From the NCBI RefSeq assembly GCF_900117455.1, contig NZ_FPHO01000003.1:1-64000 (forward strand): 64,000 bases of DNA, given 5' to 3'. Shown in pieces: positions 36,618 through 46,814 of this stretch. Numbering within the stretch: position 1 is the first letter of the stretch; each line of letters opens with the position of its first letter. The DNA comes from Hyphomicrobium sp. CS1GBMeth3 (GTDB lineage Bacteria > Pseudomonadota > Alphaproteobacteria > Rhizobiales > Hyphomicrobiaceae). Under the pieces are notes generated by a model, which was not told where the DNA came from, ran no database searches, and saw only the letters and a list, made by a program, of their open reading frames with translations. The translations under genes were made by a program, and so were the position numbers.

Positions 36618-37478
36618 TCAGCCCTTCCGCACAGGATTGGCAGTAAGCCACCTTTTCGCTGCGTCGCGCGGCGTTAGACCACCGACATTGACCCACAGGT
36701 CCATCTGCGTGACCGCATCGATGCTGAGCGTGATGCCCGCGAGACGGTCGAGGGTCTCGGGCGCCAGTTTGCCTTTCAAGGTTTCATGTCCGAGGAGGAC
36801 GGCAGTGTCGCCTTTGCCATAGATGCCCTTGGGCTCGTCGAGCACCCGGACCTTGTAGGCCGCGTTAATCCACTGCGGCTGCCATAGCGGCATGATGAGC
36901 CAGCGTTGCTCGGCGACCGCTTGCTTAAAATTCGCGATCCAATCTTTCGCTTCGCCCGGGATGATTTCGTAACCGGCTGCGTTCAGGCCGTAGGCTTCAC
37001 GAATCTTCGAGGCGCCGACCATGAGCCCGGACGTTGCGCCGATGCCGCGAATTCTTTTGTCCATCTGCGCCACGACATCTGGCTTCTTCAGGTCATCGAT
37101 TGAACGCACCAGATCGGCGGGGACGTAATCGGGCACTGCCCAGTAGAGCCGCGCATCGCCGTACAGCTCGCCGACAATGAATGTGACGTCCTTCACCTTT
37201 GCATAGAGAGGTGCGTGGCCGTCGGGCAGCCAGGCGGCGGCTAGAATGTCGACCTCGCCCGCGCCGAGCTTCGGAAAGATGTCGCCATGACTGCCGGTCG
37301 TGACCTCAACCTTGTATCCGTCCTGCTCCAACACCTCCTGCACGATGCCACCGACTACGGCATAGAACGACAAGCCGACCTGACCCAGTCGAATAACCCG
37401 TTGCTCGGCGATAGCAGAGGCGGTCGCGGTCAACATCGCGAAGAGGCCAAACGCTAGGCAGGCGAATTGTTTCAGCAT
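36618..37478 (-). CDS. Glycine betaine/choline-type ABC substrate-binding protein (orphan)
   Basis: A 286-residue periplasmic binding protein of the OpuAC family. Signal peptide 1-24 (MLKQFACLAFGLFAMLTATASAIA). QRVIRLGQVGLSFYAVVGGIVQEVLEQDGYKVEVTTGSHGDIFPKLGAGEVDILAAAWLPDGHAPLY is the standard N-lobe, with the aromatic residues that form the cation cage; KDWIANFKQAVAEQRWLIMPLWQPQWIN supplies the second lobe. There is no permease or ATPase gene beside it. GGAGGG precedes the ATG at 37478. It follows the VOC gene by 10 bases. Confidence 0.9.
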   Translation of the reverse strand: MLKQFACLAFGLFAMLTATASAIAEQRVIRLGQVGLSFYAVVGGIVQEVLEQDGYKVEVTTGSHGDIFPKLGAGEVDILAAAWLPDGHAPLYAKVKDVTFIVGELYGDARLYWAVPDYVPADLVRSIDDLKKPDVVAQMDKRIRGIGATSGLMVGASKIREAYGLNAAGYEIIPGEAKDWIANFKQAVAEQRWLIMPLWQPQWINAAYKVRVLDEPKGIYGKGDTAVLLGHETLKGKLAPETLDRLAGITLSIDAVTQMDLWVNVGGLTPRDAAKRWLTANPVRKG

Positions 37479-37488
37479 GCACCCTCCG

Positions 37489-38334
37489 CTAACCGTTGCC
37501 ACGCGAGCGTTTGTGGGCCTCCATGCCCTTCGCGAAGACTTCTTTGACGGGCCCCAGAGCCTGCACAAACTCGAGCTGCTCGCCTTCGGAGCCCTTGCAA
37601 TAGATGAGCCTCCATCCATTCGACCTACCTTCGGTGATGCCGTTGCTGTTCGCCTCGAGCGGCGCTGCAAGCCGGTCCTGCTCGGTCGTGACCGTCACAA
37701 CCCGGTTGGCTCTGACCTGTGGCATGCCGCGTCGTGCTGCTTCCGCTTCGAGATCGGCAATGAACGTGTTGAAGTCTACGTCGTCGCGGATGTGAAAGCA
37801 GATGTGCATCATGCGCGGAAACGCGGGACTCATGTGGTCGAGCGGCTCGGCGAACGCGCTGCCGCTGCCGGCGGGCTGCTCCGCGTCCCGGTATTGCAAC
37901 AGCTCGATCACAACGTTGTCGAACTGAATGAAGCGCACGTCCAACCGCTGCGCACCGCTTCTGAGATCGGGGATTCCCATCGTGCGCGGATTGACCTCGC
38001 GCTCGCGCGCTTCGATCTCCTGATCGGTCAGGAGCGTGTTGTGAATGCGTTCGCCGAAGAAATCGCCATCGCGCATGATTTCGGTGCCACCCAGCACCTC
38101 GGTATAGAATTCGAACGCGCGGTCCATGTTCTGCACCGTAAGACCGAAATGCTGGACACCTTGTAGCCTGAGGCCGAGTGCGCCTTTGTTGGCAGATCCG
38201 TTGCTTTGCCCGTAAGTGGGAGCGGTGCCGGCCGTGACGGTCCCTGCGCCGACGACTGCCATCGCACCGGCAGCGCGCATGACGTCGCGGCGATTGAGTG
38301 AATTCGGCCCGTCATCTTGTCTGGATCGATCCAT
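37489..38334 (-). CDS. Tat-exported VOC/glyoxalase-fold protein
   Basis: A 281-residue protein. The N-terminus has a twin-arginine signal (NSLNRRDVMRAAGAMAVVGAGTVTAGTAPTYG). The mature part is a vicinal-oxygen-chelate fold: VQHFGLTVQNMDRAFEFYTEVLGGTEIM (first beta-alpha-beta unit with His metal ligand), VRFIQFDNVVIELLQY, HICFHIRDDVDFNTFIADLEAEAARRG (second unit) and GWRLIYCKGSEGEQLEFVQ with the terminal Glu ligand. Periplasmic VOC proteins are uncommon. It leads a two-gene unit with the betaine-type binding protein, so a shared substrate is likely, but which one is not shown. Confidence 0.88.
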   Translation of the reverse strand: MDRSRQDDGPNSLNRRDVMRAAGAMAVVGAGTVTAGTAPTYGQSNGSANKGALGLRLQGVQHFGLTVQNMDRAFEFYTEVLGGTEIMRDGDFFGERIHNTLLTDQEIEAREREVNPRTMGIPDLRSGAQRLDVRFIQFDNVVIELLQYRDAEQPAGSGSAFAEPLDHMSPAFPRMMHICFHIRDDVDFNTFIADLEAEAARRGMPQVRANRVVTVTTEQDRLAAPLEANSNGITEGRSNGWRLIYCKGSEGEQLEFVQALGPVKEVFAKGMEAHKRSRGNG

Positions 38335-38763
38335 AGCTTCTTCCTCAGTTCGAGCGCCGAGCTGTTAATCCGCGATTGCTCGGGGATGATTTCGCCTGAA
38401 ACCGTATACCGATTATCCAGAAAGCGCTTTAGCGAAGTTGCCGATCTTCTTTAGGGAGATTGTCCTTTCGATAAGGCCATTGCGGCCCCTGAGGATTAGC
38501 ACTTATGCAGTAACCGTTTGTCAGCAAGAATGGCGGTAGCCGATACTGCCGACCGCTTTAAATCCACTGCGGACTTCCACTCGCTCGACCAGTGGATGTC
38601 GAGCACATGATCGCGAACCATCCCCGAGGGTGAGCGCAGCCTCTTGCGCGCGATTGTTAGATCGGTGTGGCGCCCCTGCACTTCACCGCTGCGAATGCCT
38701 GCGCCACATTCACTACTAATATAGTCATGAATCTGGGATCAACTCCCGGTACGGAGGGCAGCA
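38335..38763. other. Divergent regulatory interval between the VOC gene and the TonB receptor gene
   Basis: 429 bases between divergent genes. No ORF is convincing. A -10-like TATAGT is at 38720 on the plus strand, 44 bases before the receptor ATG, without a clear -35. The receptor has GGAGGG 6 bases upstream of its ATG. I see no canonical Fur box or other known site. Confidence 0.35.
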
Positions 38764-41064
38764 ATGCGTTTCGCGGCGATTTTCGCTCTCATAGTCACTT
38801 GCGGTCCGGCTTTCGCGCAACAGCAAACAGAAACTCCGCCCCCGCCAGAAGCTCCCTCCACTGACGCTCCCACAGCCAAGCCCGCAGAGCCGGCGCCGTC
38901 GCAAACCCTGCCGAGCTTGGAAGTCGTCGCCACTCAGCAAAAAAAGAAATCGGTCGCCAAAAAGAAACCGGCGCAGCCCAAGCCTGTGGCCACTAGTCCG
39001 ACCGCTGCGTCTGCCGGATCGGATGCTCCGGATCGGGCGCGCTCGCCGTCCGCGGTCGCATCGGAGCTGCGTGACAGCACGACCGGAACATCGACAGTTA
39101 CCGCGACCGACATCGCACGTTCCGGCGAAAACACGGTCTATGGCATTGTGACGTCGTTGCCGAACGTGACGCCTGCTCCGAGCGGCCCCACGATCCCGGC
39201 CATTCGAGGCGAGACCGCAACCCCGACCACCCTCTTTAGCAATTTCTATCAGGGCACCACGTCTCGGATCGCTCTGACCGTGGATGACATTCCGCGAATT
39301 TCATCCTACGCCAACAATGCGTTCCAAAGTCTCTACGATGTCAGCTCAGTGCAGGTGCTGAGGGGACCGCAGCACACCCTGCCGGGCACCAATGCGTTTG
39401 CCGGCGCCTACATCGTCGACACCAACGATCCCGTTTTTTCCTACTCCGCCGGCGCGCTGACTGAGTTCACGTACAACGAATATTCCGGCACCAATTATCG
39501 CAACGCCGGATTTGTCAACGCGCCATTCTCGAACGAAGCAGCGATACGTCTCGTCGCCGAATTCGACAAGGGTCAGATCCCGGTCGATATCGTTGGTCCG
39601 GCTCCTGCGGGAGTAGACATCGGCAAGCTCGACGACTACGACGGCCTCAACCTGCGCGGCAAATTCCTGGTCGAGCCTGACAGCATTCCGGGGCTCAGCG
39701 TGCTCGTGTCGGCCGAATACGGCAATGGTCTCGACCACGTTTTCAATGGCTACGTCGACCTCCCACCCTTCAGCGATCGCAAACGCAGCGCGACCGACTT
39801 CCGTATTCTGGACACGGAAGGCTGGGCTGCCGGCGTCAGGGCGCGCTATCAACTCAGCGCACGCGAGGAAATTGCCTCGATCACGAGCTACGTTCGCGAC
39901 CAGTATTCGTCCTCGCCGCGCAGTACGAGCGCGTTCAGGTTCGACGATATGTCCGAGGAGCGGTTCGCCCAGGATTTCACTTATAGCTTCCGTGATGTCG
40001 CGAACCTCACCGGCGTGATCGGTGTCGGCCTCACCGACGGCAAGCGAAATTACGATGCGAACGCAACCGTTTCTCTCGGCGCGCGCTCGATAACGGCGTT
40101 CGCCGATACGGATGCGGATATCTCGACGCAGGCGGCCTATGCGGATATCGCCTGGAACTTCGCTGGGCCGTTCGACCTGCTGTTCGGCGGCCGGATCGAG
40201 CACCTTGATGACAAGCGCACCCTCGTCGCGAGCGTCCCGACGCCGGTGCCGCCTTTAGTGCCCATGCCTTTCACGGAGAACTACCGCTACGATGCCGACG
40301 AGGTTTATGTGCTGCCGAAGATCGGCCTGCGCTACAATCTCAGCTCCAACGAGAGCATCGCGTTCACCGTCCGCAAGGGCTACAACCCGGGCGGCGCGTA
40401 CGCAAATCTACAAGCTTATTTCCCTCCTCAGCCCTTCCCGTACGAGGAATACAAGGCGGAGGAAGTATGGACCTATGAAGCTGCATATCGGACGGCGATG
40501 ATGAACAATCGCCTGCAGCTTGGAGTTACGGCCTTCTATAACGACTACAAGGACAAGCAGTTTGCTGTCACGTATCAGCAAGCCATCAGGATCTTCAATC
40601 AGCCCGATGCCGAGTCCTATGGCTTGGAGTTCGAAGGAAAGTACGCCGTCACGCCTGATTTCGATGTCTGGGGCAGCTTCGGGCTGCTGCATACCGAGAT
40701 CAAGGAAATCAGCGCGAATACGGACGCTGACATTCTTGGCAACGACTTTGGCCAGGATCCGTCCTATTCAGTCTCGCTCGGCGTGGCGTGGCGTCCGATC
40801 GAAAATCTCGAGCTGACCGCAAGAGGTGTCTACGTCGACGACTATTTCACCGATTTCGTGAATGCTCCCCTGAGCGTCGCCGGCGGCTATACGCTTGTCG
40901 ATATTGGCGCCAGCTATCAGCTCGGAAATGCCAAGGCACGGGTCTTCGTGAACAACGTCACCGACGAGACCGCTCATTCTACATTGGTGGTGAGCGGTAA
41001 TTCATCGAACGGGACGCTGCTCGATCCGCGGACCTTCGGGGCATCGCTGGAGCTCAAGTTTTAG
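38764..41064 (+). CDS. TonB-dependent outer-membrane receptor
   Basis: A 766-residue active importer. Signal peptide 1-18 (MRFAAIFALIVTCGPAFA). A Pro/Lys linker occupies 19-100 (TPPPPEAPSTDAP, QKKKSVAKKKPAQPKP), with LPSLEVVATQ at about 49-58 as a possible TonB box. The plug spans about 105-225 (TDIARSGENTVYGIVTSLPNVTPAP, LTVDDIPRISSYANNAFQSLYDVSSVQVLRGPQHTLPGTNAFAGAYIV). The rest is a 22-strand barrel, ending in LDPRTFGASLELKF with terminal Phe. Architecture resembles sphingomonad/Bradyrhizobium receptors for small organic or iron ligands. Its substrate is unknown. Confidence 0.92.
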   Translation: MRFAAIFALIVTCGPAFAQQQTETPPPPEAPSTDAPTAKPAEPAPSQTLPSLEVVATQQKKKSVAKKKPAQPKPVATSPTAASAGSDAPDRARSPSAVASELRDSTTGTSTVTATDIARSGENTVYGIVTSLPNVTPAPSGPTIPAIRGETATPTTLFSNFYQGTTSRIALTVDDIPRISSYANNAFQSLYDVSSVQVLRGPQHTLPGTNAFAGAYIVDTNDPVFSYSAGALTEFTYNEYSGTNYRNAGFVNAPFSNEAAIRLVAEFDKGQIPVDIVGPAPAGVDIGKLDDYDGLNLRGKFLVEPDSIPGLSVLVSAEYGNGLDHVFNGYVDLPPFSDRKRSATDFRILDTEGWAAGVRARYQLSAREEIASITSYVRDQYSSSPRSTSAFRFDDMSEERFAQDFTYSFRDVANLTGVIGVGLTDGKRNYDANATVSLGARSITAFADTDADISTQAAYADIAWNFAGPFDLLFGGRIEHLDDKRTLVASVPTPVPPLVPMPFTENYRYDADEVYVLPKIGLRYNLSSNESIAFTVRKGYNPGGAYANLQAYFPPQPFPYEEYKAEEVWTYEAAYRTAMMNNRLQLGVTAFYNDYKDKQFAVTYQQAIRIFNQPDAESYGLEFEGKYAVTPDFDVWGSFGLLHTEIKEISANTDADILGNDFGQDPSYSVSLGVAWRPIENLELTARGVYVDDYFTDFVNAPLSVAGGYTLVDIGASYQLGNAKARVFVNNVTDETAHSTLVVSGNSSNGTLLDPRTFGASLELKF

Positions 41065-41206
41065 CGACCCTGGCACAGACCAGATCTATCCGATTGAAGA
41101 GGACGCGCGGGCGTGGATGGCTAGAAACTGACTCGGCGTGCGACTGGCCCACAGCGCCGCGCCGGTGTCCGCCCGGCTCACAAGCCGACAGGCGCGCCAA
41201 CACCCG

Positions 41207-41830
41207 CTAACGCGCCAGCTCCTTCAAGCCGCCGCGAATGAGCTTGGCCGTATCGGCCTCGGCGCCAAGTTCTTTCATGGCAGCGGCCACCGCTGCGGAC
41301 GCCTGCGCCGGGTTGTAGCCGAGGTTGGTCAAGGCCGAGATCGCCTCCGCCGCGGCCAAGCCTTCGGAAGAGATTTCGATGTCGCCTGCCGGCCCGCTCG
41401 CCACCGGCACGTTGAGACCCGCAACCGACAGCGCCGGTGCCTTGTCCTTGAGCTCGGCCACGATGCGCTGCGCGAGCTTCTTGCCGACGCCCGGCGCCTG
41501 CTCCACCGCTGCCCAGTTGCCGAGCGCGATCGCGTTGGCGAGGTCCTGCGTCGAGAGCACGCCGAGCACACCCAGCGCCACCTTCGAGCCCACGCCCTGC
41601 ACGTTCTGCAGCGTGCGGAACCAGCTCCGCTCGACCTCGCTCTGGAAGCCGAACAGGCGGATCGAATCCTCGCGCACGTGCGTGTCGATGGTGAGCACCA
41701 CGGCGTCACCGAGCTTGAGGTTGCGCAGCGTGCGCGCCGAGAGCTGCACCTCGTAACCGACGCCACCCACGTCGATGATCGCATGCGACTCTCCGATCGC
41801 GTCGACCTTGCCCTTGAGCTGACCGATCAT
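41207..41830 (-). CDS. ruvA: Holliday junction DNA-binding protein RuvA
   Basis: A 207-residue protein: OB fold [31 protein letters not shown], two helix-hairpin-helix motifs ([20 protein letters not shown] and [26 protein letters not shown]), and a flexible C-terminal RuvB-binding three-helix domain ([29 protein letters not shown]). It overlaps ruvC by 4 bases, so the two are translationally coupled. Confidence 0.98.
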   Translation of the reverse strand: MIGQLKGKVDAIGESHAIIDVGGVGYEVQLSARTLRNLKLGDAVVLTIDTHVREDSIRLFGFQSEVERSWFRTLQNVQGVGSKVALGVLGVLSTQDLANAIALGNWAAVEQAPGVGKKLAQRIVAELKDKAPALSVAGLNVPVASGPAGDIEISSEGLAAAEAISALTNLGYNPAQASAAVAAAMKELGAEADTAKLIRGGLKELAR

Positions 41831-42357
41831 CCCGGAGCCCCTTCTTTTAGCACGCGACGAGCGAGCGCCGCCGCGCCGCGATGGCTGGCGTGACAGATGG
41901 CGATGGCGAGCGCGTCCGCTTCATCCGCGCTTTCGAACCGCGCCTTGGGCAGCAGAAACCCGATCATCGCCTGGATCTGCCGCTTCTCGGCATGCCCCGC
42001 CCCGACCACCGCCTTCTTGATCAGGTTCGGCGAATATTCCGCGATGCTGAGGCCGCGCATGGCTGGCGCCAAGAGCGCCATACCGCGCGCCTGCCCGAGC
42101 TTCAGCGTCGCGCGCGGGTTCTCGTTGACGAACGTCTCCTCGACGGCGGCCTCGCTCGCCCCACACGAGGCGATGACGCTCGACAGCCCCTCGAACAGCT
42201 CGCGCAGCCGGTAGGCGAGATCCTCGTCCGACGTCGACGTGATGAGCCCCGACGAGACATAGGTCAGCCGTACGCCGTCCGTCTCGATGACGCCCCATCC
42301 GGTGCGCCTGAGACCCGGGTCGATGCCGATGATTCGAACCTGTGATTGCCCCCGCAT
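41827..42357 (-). CDS. ruvC: Holliday junction resolvase RuvC
   Basis: A 176-residue RNase H-fold endonuclease. [18 protein letters not shown] contains the first catalytic Asp; [23 protein letters not shown] the Glu; [13 protein letters not shown] the last two acids. The start at 42357 ([11 protein letters not shown]) is preferred over GTG at 42372. The order ruvC-ruvA is normal; ruvB is displaced. Confidence 0.98.
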   Translation of the reverse strand: MRGQSQVRIIGIDPGLRRTGWGVIETDGVRLTYVSSGLITSTSDEDLAYRLRELFEGLSSVIASCGASEAAVEETFVNENPRATLKLGQARGMALLAPAMRGLSIAEYSPNLIKKAVVGAGHAEKRQIQAMIGFLLPKARFESADEADALAIAICHASHRGAAALARRVLKEGAPG

Positions 42358-42439
42358 GCCTTCGCATATCACGGCCGCGGCTGATTCGTCGTCGCGGCCG
42401 TGTCACGGTGGCGTGCGCGTGGGAGGCGCTAGAGCGGCG

Positions 42440-43033
42440 CTAGATCCGCACCGCTGCGGCCTTGCGCAGCTGCAGGGCGAACGCGATCAGCAGGATGCCG
42501 TACATGATCGCGAACGACCCGATCACGAGGATCATCGCCAGCGCCCCGGCCCCGGGCCAGGCCACCAGCAAGAGGCCGAAGACGACCGACAGCACGCCGC
42601 TTGCGATCAACAGCCACTCGCCCTCGATCTCATGCCTGAGCCGGATCGCGCCGACGATCTGGAAAATCCCGGTCACGATGGCCCAGGCTGCGATGAACAG
42701 GAGCAGCACGAGCGCTGTGATCTGCGGCCAGAAAAGCGTCAGCACGCCAGCTGCGATGCCGAACACACCGACGAGCGCCAGCCACCAGCGCGGTGCTGGC
42801 GTGCCGCCGCGGATCGCCGCCACGAGCGCCAGTACGCCGTCGACGAACGCGAATGCACCATAGAGGATGACGAGGGTGAAGAGCGTGATGCCAGGCCAGA
42901 TGAAGGCCAGCACACCGAACAGGATGGCAAGAGCGCCGCGAAGAAGGATGAGCCACCAGTTTCTGGCGAGCGCGTCGAGCATGGGACGCATGCGCACAGT
43001 GCCCGGAGGGTAGGTGGTGGGTGAAGCCTGCAT
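42440..43033 (-). CDS. HdeD/DUF308 family membrane protein
   Basis: A 197-residue integral membrane protein with about six TM helices in repeated pairs (LILLRGALAILFGVLAFIWPGITLF, WLALVGVFGIAAGVLTLFWPQITAL, EWLLIASGVLSVVFGLLLVAWPGAGAL). The W-(P)-G turns between helices are the DUF308 signature of HdeD-like proteins, linked to acid resistance in enterics. It starts at 43033 with GGGAG upstream. A GC-rich perfect hairpin (CACGGCCGCG / CGCGGCCGTG at 42370-42402) lies between its 3' end and ruvC. Confidence 0.88.
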   Translation of the reverse strand: MQASPTTYPPGTVRMRPMLDALARNWWLILLRGALAILFGVLAFIWPGITLFTLVILYGAFAFVDGVLALVAAIRGGTPAPRWWLALVGVFGIAAGVLTLFWPQITALVLLLFIAAWAIVTGIFQIVGAIRLRHEIEGEWLLIASGVLSVVFGLLLVAWPGAGALAMILVIGSFAIMYGILLIAFALQLRKAAAVRI

Positions 43034-43282
43034 GACCGAACTCCCAAATGGATCGAGTTCCGAGAACATCCCCCACGGCCCAATCTACACGCAGCGAGAC
43101 AAAGCCACCAGCCGCGCCGATATAGGTTGCTCTTACAAAGCTCTACCTTGCGCATTAACGAATAGCTCCGCGTAAACCAACTCATGACGTGACAGCCGGA
43201 GAACACGCCGGGTTGCGCCGTCGGTGGTATACTGACAAAGCAGCGAGGCTCGCCCGCTGCTTCGCCCTCCGAGGAGGCCACC

Positions 43283-43573
43283 ATGCTCATCACGTTCGAT
43301 CAGATCATCGTCTGGATCATCGTCGGGCTGCTCGGAGGCAGTCTCGCCGGCCTGCTGGCCAAGGGCGAAAAACGCGGCTTCGGCGTCTGGAAAAATCTCG
43401 GCCTCGGGCTAGCCGGCGCACTCGTCGGCGGTCTTTTGTTCCGTCTGCTTGGATTGCTGCAGAGCCTCGACGGTGTCACGATCTCCCTTCGCGATGTGAT
43501 CGCAGCTTTCGTCGGCTCGATCCTTGTGCTGCTCGCCCTTTGGCTGAAGGGCCGCTTCGCACCGGCACAATGA
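43283..43573 (+). CDS. GlsB/YeaQ/YmgE-type stress response membrane protein
   Basis: A 96-residue protein with three predicted TM helices; the middle glycine-rich segment (GFGVWKNLGLGLAGALVGGLLFRLLG) is the family pattern. These are small stress-induced inner-membrane proteins of unknown mechanism. GAGGAGG precedes the ATG. Next to two other small membrane genes, it may share regulation with them. Confidence 0.85.
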   Translation: MLITFDQIIVWIIVGLLGGSLAGLLAKGEKRGFGVWKNLGLGLAGALVGGLLFRLLGLLQSLDGVTISLRDVIAAFVGSILVLLALWLKGRFAPAQ

Positions 43574-43660
43574 ACCTGTTGACCGCTCCGCGTTCTGACG
43601 TCATCCCTCCACAGTCTTCAGGCTGACTGCCTCGAAGCCGAGCCAAATTGGGGGTGGCAA

Positions 43661-44005
43661 ATGACGTTTTCGGAGCTGGCGAACAGCGATTGGCTGATGA
43701 TTTGGGGCGCGGGTGTTGCCCTCCTCGCACTGGTCATCATGTGGCGAGTGGCGCGCTACGACATCGCGGGCGCCGCCTTCGACAGCGCCTGGCAGGTGGC
43801 CCGTGGCAAGCGAACCGCAGAGACGCCGACCGCGCTTGAGGAGAAGTACAACGAGATCGCGCGCGAAGCGTCCTACACCGGCAAGGCGCGCCGCGCCGCC
43901 GGCACCGTGATCGGCCACTTCGCCGCCAAGGTGGCGAACGTGATCGCAATGATCATGCTACTCGCCGGTGCGGTCCTGATCGGCCTCGGCTACTTCTGGC
44001 GCTGA
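43661..44005 (+). CDS. Hypothetical membrane protein
   Basis: A 114-residue protein with TM helices at about 11-27 (MIWGAGVALLALVIMWRVA) and 92-110 (VIAMIMLLAGAVLIGLGYFW) and a basic soluble middle (GKRTAETPTALEEKYNEIAREASYTGKARRAAGTVIG). I do not recognise it. GGGGTGG lies just before the ATG. Confidence 0.8.
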   Translation: MTFSELANSDWLMIWGAGVALLALVIMWRVARYDIAGAAFDSAWQVARGKRTAETPTALEEKYNEIAREASYTGKARRAAGTVIGHFAAKVANVIAMIMLLAGAVLIGLGYFWR

Positions 44006-44093
44006 TCCCCCGACGCCGTTGCGGTCGATCAAACGGCACACCGATCGGGTTCGATAGTGTTTCCAGCTCCCCAACCAAAGGTGGCCGTGAAAC

Positions 44094-45431
44094 ATGAAGA
44101 ACATCAAGACGGCGTTCATTGTCTTTATCGCCGCGCTCACTGGCCTCTGGCTCTTGGCCGATACGGTGTGGCCTGAGCCGCTGACCTACTTTTCGTTCCG
44201 GTCCGTATTCGTCCAATACACCGGAATCATCGCCATCGGCGCCATGAGCGCAGCCACTCTGCTGGCCTTTCGCCCCATATGGCCCGAGCGTCATCTTGGC
44301 GGCCTCGACAAGATGTACCGGCTGCACAAATGGCTCGGCATCACGGCGCTGGTCGTCGGCCTCGTTCATTGGTGGTGGGCCAAAGGCACCAAATGGATGG
44401 TCGGATGGGGCTGGCTCACGAGACCGGAACGCCGGCCGCGAGGCGATCAAATCTACGGTCCGCTCGAAGGCTGGTTGAGAAGCCAGCGCGGCTTGGCGGA
44501 GTTTGCCGGAGAGTGGGCATTCTACGCCGCCGTTGTCCTGATCGTCCTCGCGCTGTGGAAACGGTTTCCGTACCACCTATTCGCGAGAACCCATAAGTGG
44601 ATCGCGGTCGCATACCTGATCCTCGTCTATCACGCCGTCATCCTGATCAAGACGGACTATTGGAGCGAGCCGATCGGCTGGGCCACCGGGATCTTGATGC
44701 TTGCCGGCGCCGGAGCCGCCTTCATCGCGCTTTCTCGACGGATCGGGCACGACAGAAAGGCGGACGGCGTCATCGAAGAGATCACCTACTATCCGGAGTT
44801 GCGCGTTCTCGAAACCGCGATCCGGATGAGCGACGACCGCTGGAAAGGCCACAAGGCCGGCCAGTTCGCATTCGTGACGTCGAATAAATCCGAAGGAGCA
44901 CATCCCTACACCATCGCCTCGGCGTGGGATCCTAAGGAGCGGCGCATCGTCTTCATCACCAAGGCGCTCGGAGACCACACCGGACGACTTCGCGATACGC
45001 TGAAAGTCGGGATGCCCGTCAGCGTGGAAGGACCTTACGGCTGCTTTACCTTCAGCGACCAGCACCCGCGCCAGATCTGGATTGGCGCGGGGATCGGCAT
45101 TACGCCGTTTATCGCGCGCATGAAGCACTTGGCACGGTCCCCGTCGTCCCAGGAGATCACGCTCTTTCATCCGACAATGGATTTCGAGCAAGTCGCCATC
45201 GACAAGCTAACCGCCGACGCCAGAGCAGCCGACGTGCGCCTGCACGTCCTGGTGGACGCGAAAGACGGCCTGCTCGACGCAGACCGCATCCGGCAGGCGG
45301 TTCCGGACTGGCGGTCCGCCAGCATCTGGTTCTGCGGACCACCGGGGTTCGGCGAGGCGCTCCGCAAAGACTTCGTCGCCCACGGTTTCGACGCTTCGAA
45401 GTTCCACCAAGAGCTGTTCGAGATGCGTTGA
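44094..45431 (+). CDS. Ferric-reductase-like flavocytochrome (NOX/FRE type)
   Basis: A 445-residue membrane oxidoreductase. The N-terminal half (to about 215) is a ferric-reductase-like transmembrane domain with six helices and paired haem-ligand His candidates (LHKWLGITALVVGLVHWWW, RTHKWIAVAYLILVYHAVIL). The C-terminal half is an FAD-binding barrel (GQFAFVTSNKSEGAHPYTIAS, the PYTI/S flavin motif) and NAD-binding domain (QIWIGAGIGITPFIARMKHLA, SIWFCGPPGFGEALRKDF). It passes electrons from NAD(P)H across the membrane; the acceptor (Fe(III), oxygen or a protein) is unknown. Confidence 0.9.
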   Translation: MKNIKTAFIVFIAALTGLWLLADTVWPEPLTYFSFRSVFVQYTGIIAIGAMSAATLLAFRPIWPERHLGGLDKMYRLHKWLGITALVVGLVHWWWAKGTKWMVGWGWLTRPERRPRGDQIYGPLEGWLRSQRGLAEFAGEWAFYAAVVLIVLALWKRFPYHLFARTHKWIAVAYLILVYHAVILIKTDYWSEPIGWATGILMLAGAGAAFIALSRRIGHDRKADGVIEEITYYPELRVLETAIRMSDDRWKGHKAGQFAFVTSNKSEGAHPYTIASAWDPKERRIVFITKALGDHTGRLRDTLKVGMPVSVEGPYGCFTFSDQHPRQIWIGAGIGITPFIARMKHLARSPSSQEITLFHPTMDFEQVAIDKLTADARAADVRLHVLVDAKDGLLDADRIRQAVPDWRSASIWFCGPPGFGEALRKDFVAHGFDASKFHQELFEMR

Positions 45432-45455
45432 GAGGCAACCGCGCACGAATGAGAA

Positions 45456-45483
45456 AAGGGCGCCACCAAACGCAGGCGCCCTT
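45456..45483 (-). terminator. Terminator downstream of gap (possibly bidirectional)
   Basis: AAGGGCGCC (45456-45464) pairs with GGCGCCCTT (45475-45483). On the minus strand the stem is followed by TTCTC, which serves gap; on the plus strand it follows the flavocytochrome gene and could terminate that too. Confidence 0.7.
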
Positions 45484-45507
45484 CCAGTCTCGTGATTGAG
45501 CCGTGCG

Positions 45508-46515
<1,008 letters not shown>

Positions 46516-46814
46516 GAGGACGTCCTCCGATACGTGGAAATTTGTGTTGGGCGGCACGAGCACATACGACAACGAGCGCCGTGTGGACCGCCGGGGCGGC
46601 GCCATTAAGTTGGGCAGCTCCTATACTGTCAATCCTGTGCCCCGCCACACTCTGTCGCGCGCCGGTACACTTGGCCGCTGTTTGGTAACGACAAGCAAGG
46701 GTCGTTCCTTGCACCGTAGGATCAGATTACCTATGCTCTCCGCCGCGTCCGGGAGCCGCGGGGGCATGGGGAAATCGACGGCTCACGTCTGCGAACAGGG
46801 GCACGCATCAATTC

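Noticed and set aside
42370..42402. GC-rich perfect hairpin between ruvC and the DUF308 gene as a terminator
   Set aside because: No T tract on either side; recorded only in the DUF308 entry.
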